Of a stretch of DNA of 64,000 nucleotides, positions 59,201-64,000 are shown piece after piece (the first letter of the stretch is position 1; every line of letters begins with the position of its first letter). The translations under genes were made by a program, and so were the position numbers. The notes beneath the pieces were generated by a model, which was not told the DNA's origin, searched no databases, and saw only the letters and a list, made by a program, of their open reading frames with translations. This DNA is from Procambarus clarkii (Eukaryota > Arthropoda > Malacostraca > Decapoda > Cambaridae): positions 36,443,736 through 36,507,735 of the forward strand of contig NC_091160.1 of the NCBI RefSeq assembly GCF_040958095.1, given 5' to 3'.

Positions 59201-62200
59201 AAAATAATTCAAACTTTTTAGACCTTGACTTTACACAATCCACTCACTAAATTATGTATAATTTCCATAATTCATGTTACTCTACTATAGTTCCATATTA
59301 CCATTAGCTCTATTTCCTGTTCCTTCTATGACATAAAGGAAATTTAAAGTGTAATATTATATTTCATTATTAATGAGGGGATGCAGAGACTGACATCAAG
59401 GTATTATCAAAATAGGCAATCTACCCATAGTGTCCGTCGCAATTCAGGATCTGGCAACTCGGTCGCAAGCCGAAGGTTGTCAAAAGAAATCTTGTCATGT
59501 GTCCGTTGATTCCATGCGAACATAACAGCCATTTGGAACGTTGTGACATCCAGGTCAAATCTTCCCATGTTGTTCGAAAATGTTATCTGTTCAGGGATGA
59601 GTATCAAGAATAAAAAAAAAAAAAAAACATGTTCAATTCAACATATCTATGGAAATATATTACTATAGTTACTGAAATAATAACCCAATTCAATACTGCC
59701 ACAATCTAGTTTAAAAAGTGATTAATGTTATCAGTTATAGTTCATGAACATCATCACAAAACACACATTCACAAAGGTGAAAGTGGTGGTGTTTTAGGGT
59801 ACAAATCAATGTAAAGAGAGGCTCACTGTGCTCTAATGTGCCAATGCAACTGACACTCATAAAAAGGAAACTGCTTATGATTAGAAAAAGTCTTCTTAGA
59901 AAAAGAAAATGAGCTTAGCGCGTATTACTTAAGAGCTTATTTGAACCATAGGAAGAACTACGTTAATGGTGCTGGCTTGACTGAGAACAGCAAAATGGTC
60001 TAATTTCTTGGTAACTGCTCATCACATTCACATGAAGATGAGCTACCAGTAGTTAAGGGCAGTAGGGTTACTACATTCTTATCACTCTACACAGTTTCCT
60101 TAGTCTAACTCATGGATAAAGAATGAATTTTAACCTTGAACTCCACTAAAGAAATGAGCTTGCCAGATATCTATATGAAGAAGGTCAACATAAAGAAATG
60201 CATGAAAACCTCAAATAAAAAGTCAACCCTATGAATATTGCATATGCATGGGGAAATGATCAATCAACCTTCAAGCATGGCTGGAACAATATTTGGCCCA
60301 AAGCTGGTTTCTCTCCTTGCTGACTTTCAGGGTTTTTGTGAAAGAAAATCAGTAAAATATAGAAATTAGTATCAAAACTCCTTGTCTTATTTAAGGAAAT
60401 AACATTGCAAGAACAAGGAAAATATTTGATTACAGACAATATCGAGTAAGAAAATTATATCCCTAATGCACTAAGCTGATGATGATATTACTGTATTGAT
60501 ATGGTGACCAAACACACAATAATTCCCAGGACTCAGAGGAGGTTATCTTGAGATGATTTCGGGGCTTTAGTGTCCCCGCGGCCCGGTCCTTGACCAGGCC
60601 TCCACCCCCAGGAAACAGCCCGTGACAGCTGACTAACACCCAGGTACCTATTTTACTGCTAGGTAGGTAACAGGGGCATAGGGTGAAAGAAACTCTGCCC
60701 ATTGTTTCTCGCCGGCGCCTGGGATCGAACCCAGGACCACAGGATCACAAGTCTAGCGTGCTGTCCGCTCGGCCGACCGACTCCTTTGCAGATGATTGAC
60801 CGATTGATTAACAGAGACTTCACTAATGCCACAACATCAAGGTCACTGGCACTGAATGCAACAAAAGGAAGACATGTCATTCAAAATGAGTAATATCAAA
60901 GGAAGTGATCTATACTCCAAAATAATGCACAGAAGAGATAAACAAGTACTGTACAGTATTTTGAAGCAATTATTAAGATTACAGAGAAAAATTACAACCT
61001 CAGTACTCAGAATACATTGAGATTTTATAGAGTTTTTCAAGAATTAAGAGAAATTTGCACAATTAACACTTAGAAACTTTTGAGAAAACTGCTCTGGGAG
61101 CTTTAATAGAAGAGCCTGGTGTTCCACCCTCATGTAATGCTGGACACATACCATCTCTGCTTCAAGCCTCAACTTCCACCTCCTCCCTCAATTACCACCA
61201 CCTTGCTCATCTAGGCTTCATTCCAAGTTCATATGAAAAGGAACATCTATACCCTTGGTTAGTACCGGTATATTGTAATGCACTTTCATTCATTGCGTAC
61301 AATGTTGTGATGTCTTTAGTTTACATTATTTAGTGAACATGTATTTTTCATGGTTGGGAAGATACATCTCTATCTCCAAATAATGAGACACGTGCAACCA
61401 CATCCAGCCCCAAGCTGGTAGAACAGTGCAACAGTATTTGTACAAAACTATTCACATTCAGAGCAACATCACTCCAACATATATTTTTTCAACAAGAGTT
61501 ATTGACCAGTGCACCTGTACTCAACAAACATTAATACTATGGACCGGTGTTTGCCAGAACTACTGTAATATACAAGAAAAATACTAAATTGAATGCAGAC
61601 GAGTGCCTAAATATTGTAGTTACAAACTTTTAAGAAAACCCTTGGGAAGTGAACACTTACTGTGCCATTGGACATGTGATGATGCCATTGAAGTTTGCGA
61701 CCCGAGTGCTTCTTGCGGTAGAAGTCTTCAACCTCAGGGATGAAGTCCTCCAGCTCCATGGGTAAGCTTACTGCTACTCGATCACTTCCTCTTGCCCATG
61801 CTCCCGCATTTAATATTTTTATATTCAAATTATCTGCAAAAATAAATAGCAAAACCTGGCATAACTGTATATGCACAATGTGTGTTAGATTTCCTATACA
61901 ATAAAGCACATCTCACATCTTACCTTGAGGTTACCTTGAAGTGATTTTGGTGCTTAGTGACCTAAGCAGCTTTGAAAGGGGCTGTCATTGCTGTCACTGT
62001 CTTAACATCAAAATGTTAAAATATTTTAGCAATTAAACTTTACTTGTAAAATTCAGTTGAGTTAGGATTTAATATCTTGTAAACATCCACTGTGGGCATT
62101 CCAGTACCATTCCATTAATAGGTCCTTTCTGTTAGCTTTCCACAGCTTTCAAGGGATAATTCCAGCAATTTTTCTTTCCATAGTAAATCTAATAATATTA

Positions 62201-63983
62201 AGAATCAAGTAGTGAGAAGACATCTTTAAATACTAATTAATATTAACAGGTTGTCAGATCTCAGCATGCAATGATGAGGTCCAGTAAAAGAGTATACAGT
62301 TTTAATACTGACATTAATAAGAGAATGATAACTATTTTTAAAATGCTTAATTTAGCAAAATAAGCAATAATATAAAAGTTTAAATACAGTACTAGTCAAA
62401 AAGGAGGAACTCTCCTAAAAAGAGTTGAATGTAATGAAACGCCATTTTCTGGGAGAGCCCCGGAGGCTCCCTGAAGCTATCGGAGTGATATGTGATATAT
62501 TAGTCTGGGGGAATCAGTCAATTAGAGTTCAGTCTACCGGGGACCACAAGCCAGAACCTGGCCCCCTCATGAGAGGCAAAGGTGTGGGGGGTCCAGGGCT
62601 ACCTCATTCCCCGTCTCGGAAAGGTAAGGACTGCGCAGACAAGAGGAGTGGTGGTGGGGTGTGACGTTTGCTTCTTTTAGGTTGGGGAAGTTCTACCTCT
62701 CTGTTCGGTCTCCGGTTTCAATTTTCTTACCATGTTAGGTCTGTTTTGTTATGCCTACTTTTCTGGGTGCTAACACCAGTCGATGGCAGACACGGAATAC
62801 CCCCAAGTACAAGGGGATTTCCATAGGCCATTGCTCCCTTTGCCTCTCTGAGGGGAGGGGGCCAAGTACTGGCTCATGGTCCCCGGTAGGCTGAACTCCA
62901 ATTGACTGATGCCTAAGACTAATATATCGCATATCAGTTCGATAGCTCGAGGGAACCGGAGGGGCTCCTCTCAGAAAAGCAGTAATTAAAAATATGGAAC
63001 ATACACAAAAGCATAAGCATGTGTTACCACTGAAACACTTCCAGGGAGTGTGACTTACAAAAATACTTAAGTTTACCAAAATTCAGTAGCTGCAAAAGCT
63101 CTTACCTGCTACACTAGACTTGGTAGTCGTTCTAATAGTCTCCTTGAACTGTTGATTGAGATCTTCTGATACTTTGATATCTTGAAACATTCTTGCCAGC
63201 TTGTTGACATAGTCTGCAGGCATGCCAACCTCTCGTAGCCTATAGTGTGTAAGAAATAGTACAACCTTAATAGTTTATCTAATTTCCAGGTACATATACC
63301 AGTTGTTCCAAGTGACCTAAATGCTTCTACTGTAGCATCTTCTCTACTTCCCTCCAATCATCTTCCATTTTTAACCGTACCTAAATTATACTAATTGAAA
63401 AGAACCATCAATGGAAGAGAGGGTATGGCCATGATGTTCTCCACCGTATGGTTAAAAACCCACACTTATGTATTTGTGACATTTATGTAACGAATTACAC
63501 CAAGTCTTTCGCACTCTCCTGAGTGCTTTGTCAAGGTCTGAGTATGTGGTTAGGATGAGACTTACTCAACGGGTAGCTGAGATGTTCAGTCATTGAGATG
63601 TAAGTCTCATCCTAACCCCATACTCAGACCTTGACAAAGCACTCAGGAGAGTGCAAAAGACTTGGCATAATTCTTTACAGAAATTTCAAATAGACAAGTG
63701 TGTGTTTTTATCCTATATTATTTTGTCTCTGAGAAGATATTACCATTACTTATTCTCCACTGTATTACATCCATGGACGAAGAAAAGTCAACTAGATTGC
63801 TACTTGCTACCACTCAACAACCCATCCACTAACAGTACTGTATATTCATTGTACTTACCATTCCACCATATTTTCCTCCTTCTCCGAGTCTGCAGAGGTG
63901 TCCAGAATGAGGCGACGAGTAAGATGAGCCTTATGGTACCGCATGAAGACATCCTTGTTGCTCACATACTTTAGCACCAGCAA
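56037..63983 (-). CDS. CUL5: Cullin-5, C-terminal half (5' part outside the window)
   Basis: Seven exons: 63983-63859, 63239-63106, 61833-61661, 59586-59425, 58535-58417, 58087-57964, 56231-56037. They total 1032 nt, 343 residues plus stop. The sequence follows vertebrate CUL5 almost residue by residue (NKDVFMRYHKAHLTRRLILD, GMPADYVNKLARMFQDIKVS, SGRKLQWHHHMSNG), which separates it from CUL1-4. CUL5 is the scaffold of CRL5 ubiquitin ligases, pairing Elongin B/C and SOCS-box receptors with RBX2; that comes from family knowledge. This half holds the cullin-homology region that binds the RING protein, the neddylation lysine (codon 56210-56208, in IVKILKMRK) and the winged-helix C-terminus ending FIYMA. 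All internal splice phases agree. The gene continues beyond 63983. Confidence 0.97.
56390..57000 (-). mobile_element. LINE remnant in the last CUL5 intron
   Basis: The minus frame near 56800 reads KCKIEKSLLRWFGHIKTMDD, matching the RWFGHV-RM block near the end of some LINE ORF2 proteins. The rest is too degraded to place. Confidence 0.5.
57340..57510 (-). mobile_element. tRNA-derived SINE, CUL5 intron
   Basis: TTAACTCCCAGGCACCTATT, then GGGAATCGAACCTGGGCCCT (B-box complement) and a cloverleaf-like end GCTACGAGGCC. Confidence 0.75.
57964..58087 (-). CDS. CUL5: CUL5 exon
   Basis: Completes Ile, then KNGKPQKRGKVNLIGRLQLS and EDNEGIVQLRILRTQ. Acceptor CCAATAG, donor GTCAGT, phase 0. Confidence 0.96.
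58417..58535 (-). CDS. CUL5: CUL5 exon
   Basis: Reads SLVAFPKMKRQVLSMSGEV and on to NTLFWVNQEFAP. Acceptor CCTTCAG, donor GTGAGT, phase 2. Confidence 0.96.
59425..59586 (-). CDS. CUL5: CUL5 exon
   Basis: 54 codons, ITFSNNMGRFDLDVTTFQ onward to PELRRTLW. Acceptor TGAACAG, donor GTAGAT. Confidence 0.97.
59590..60537. other. CUL5 intron, nothing recognised
   Basis: About 950 bp of AT-rich intron between the CUL5 exon at 59586 and the SINE at 60538. No coding, RNA or repeat feature is supported. Confidence 0.5.
60538..60783 (-). mobile_element. tRNA-derived SINE, CUL5 intron, well preserved
   Basis: Tail GAGGTTATCTTGAGATGATT, body with CCCAGGTACCTATTTTACTG, B-box complement GGGATCGAACCCAGGACCAC and head end GCTCGGCCGACCG. 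Same subfamily as 4581-4842, opposite orientation. Confidence 0.9.
61661..61833 (-). CDS. CUL5: CUL5 exon
   Basis: Reads DNLNIKILNAGAWARG and ends HWHHMSNG-like (WHHHMSNGT). Acceptor TTTTTGCAG, donor GTAAGT, phase 0. Confidence 0.97.
61920..61965 (-). mobile_element. SINE tail fragment
   Basis: TTACCTTGAGGTTACCTTGA and TTTTGGTGCTTAGTG resemble the 3' end of the common SINE. Confidence 0.4.
62423..62986. repeat. 564-bp inverted-repeat element, CUL5 intron
   Basis: Left arm GTTGAATGTAATGAAACGCC and CTACCGGGGACCACAAGCCA; right arm ATGGTCCCCGGTAGGCTGAA. Same family as 52880-53287 but with a longer, non-paired centre. Confidence 0.8.
63106..63239 (-). CDS. CUL5: CUL5 exon
   Basis: Reads LREVGMPADYVNKLARMFQD onward. 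Acceptor CACTATAG, donor GTAAGA, phase 1. Confidence 0.96.
63501..63665. repeat. 165-bp palindrome, CUL5 intron
   Basis: Arms of about 65 bp (CGCACTCTCCTGAGTGCTTT and its complement) with a short loop near 63583. Confidence 0.85.
63859..63983 (-). CDS. CUL5: CUL5 exon (first seen in the window)
   Basis: Reads LLVLKYVSNKDVFMRYHKAH and on to SEKEENMVEW. Acceptor TTCTATAG, donor GTAAGT, phase 2, completed to Trp by the next exon. Confidence 0.95.
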
Positions 63984-64000
63984 CTATAGAATAAAATGCA

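Overview
This is a eukaryotic nuclear window, almost certainly from a decapod crustacean and most likely a freshwater crayfish. It has short exons in kilobase-scale AT-rich introns, dense tRNA-derived SINEs, LINE fragments, long (TA)n tracts and palindromic repeats that I associate from memory with crayfish genomes. The species is inference. I see no prokaryotic genes, CRISPR array, tRNA or rRNA gene.

Three protein genes can be reconstructed exon by exon, with splice phases checked by hand. (1) Minus strand, 27387 to 2376: an unrecognised 8-exon gene for about 1726 residues. One 4.3 kb exon encodes a long serine-rich, acidic, probably disordered protein with about 35 copies of a 9-residue repeat (TGDDRARTL type). 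(2) Plus strand, 33832 to 42992: a complete 9-exon DEAD-box RNA helicase, the DDX49/Dbp8 orthologue, 476 residues, a ribosome-biogenesis factor. (3) Minus strand, 63983 to 56037: the last seven exons (343 residues) of cullin-5, including the neddylation lysine and C-terminal winged helix; its 5' half lies beyond the window. Two further candidate exons (53452-53586 and 50541-50656, minus) may belong to another gene.

Layout: 1-27.4 kb is gene 1 and its repeat-filled introns. Within intron 3 lies a decayed plus-strand gene with a Cys-rich tail, split by a LINE (about 14.0-15.8 kb). 27.4-33.8 kb is the divergent intergenic region, with a nested palindrome and a 30-bp minisatellite. 33.8-43.0 kb is DDX49, with a second, related minisatellite on the opposite strand in intron 1. 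43-56 kb is intergenic: a LINE, three palindromic elements separated by (TA)n tracts, and a 0.65 kb fold-back. 56-64 kb is the 3' half of CUL5. The genes show no common pathway and no operon; each should have its own promoter.

The most interesting signals are the unrecognised gene with its coding minisatellite, the two related minisatellites flanking DDX49 exon 1, the palindromes embedded in (TA)n, several nested insertions whose order can be read, and a SINE that shares its tail with a LINE in the same window.
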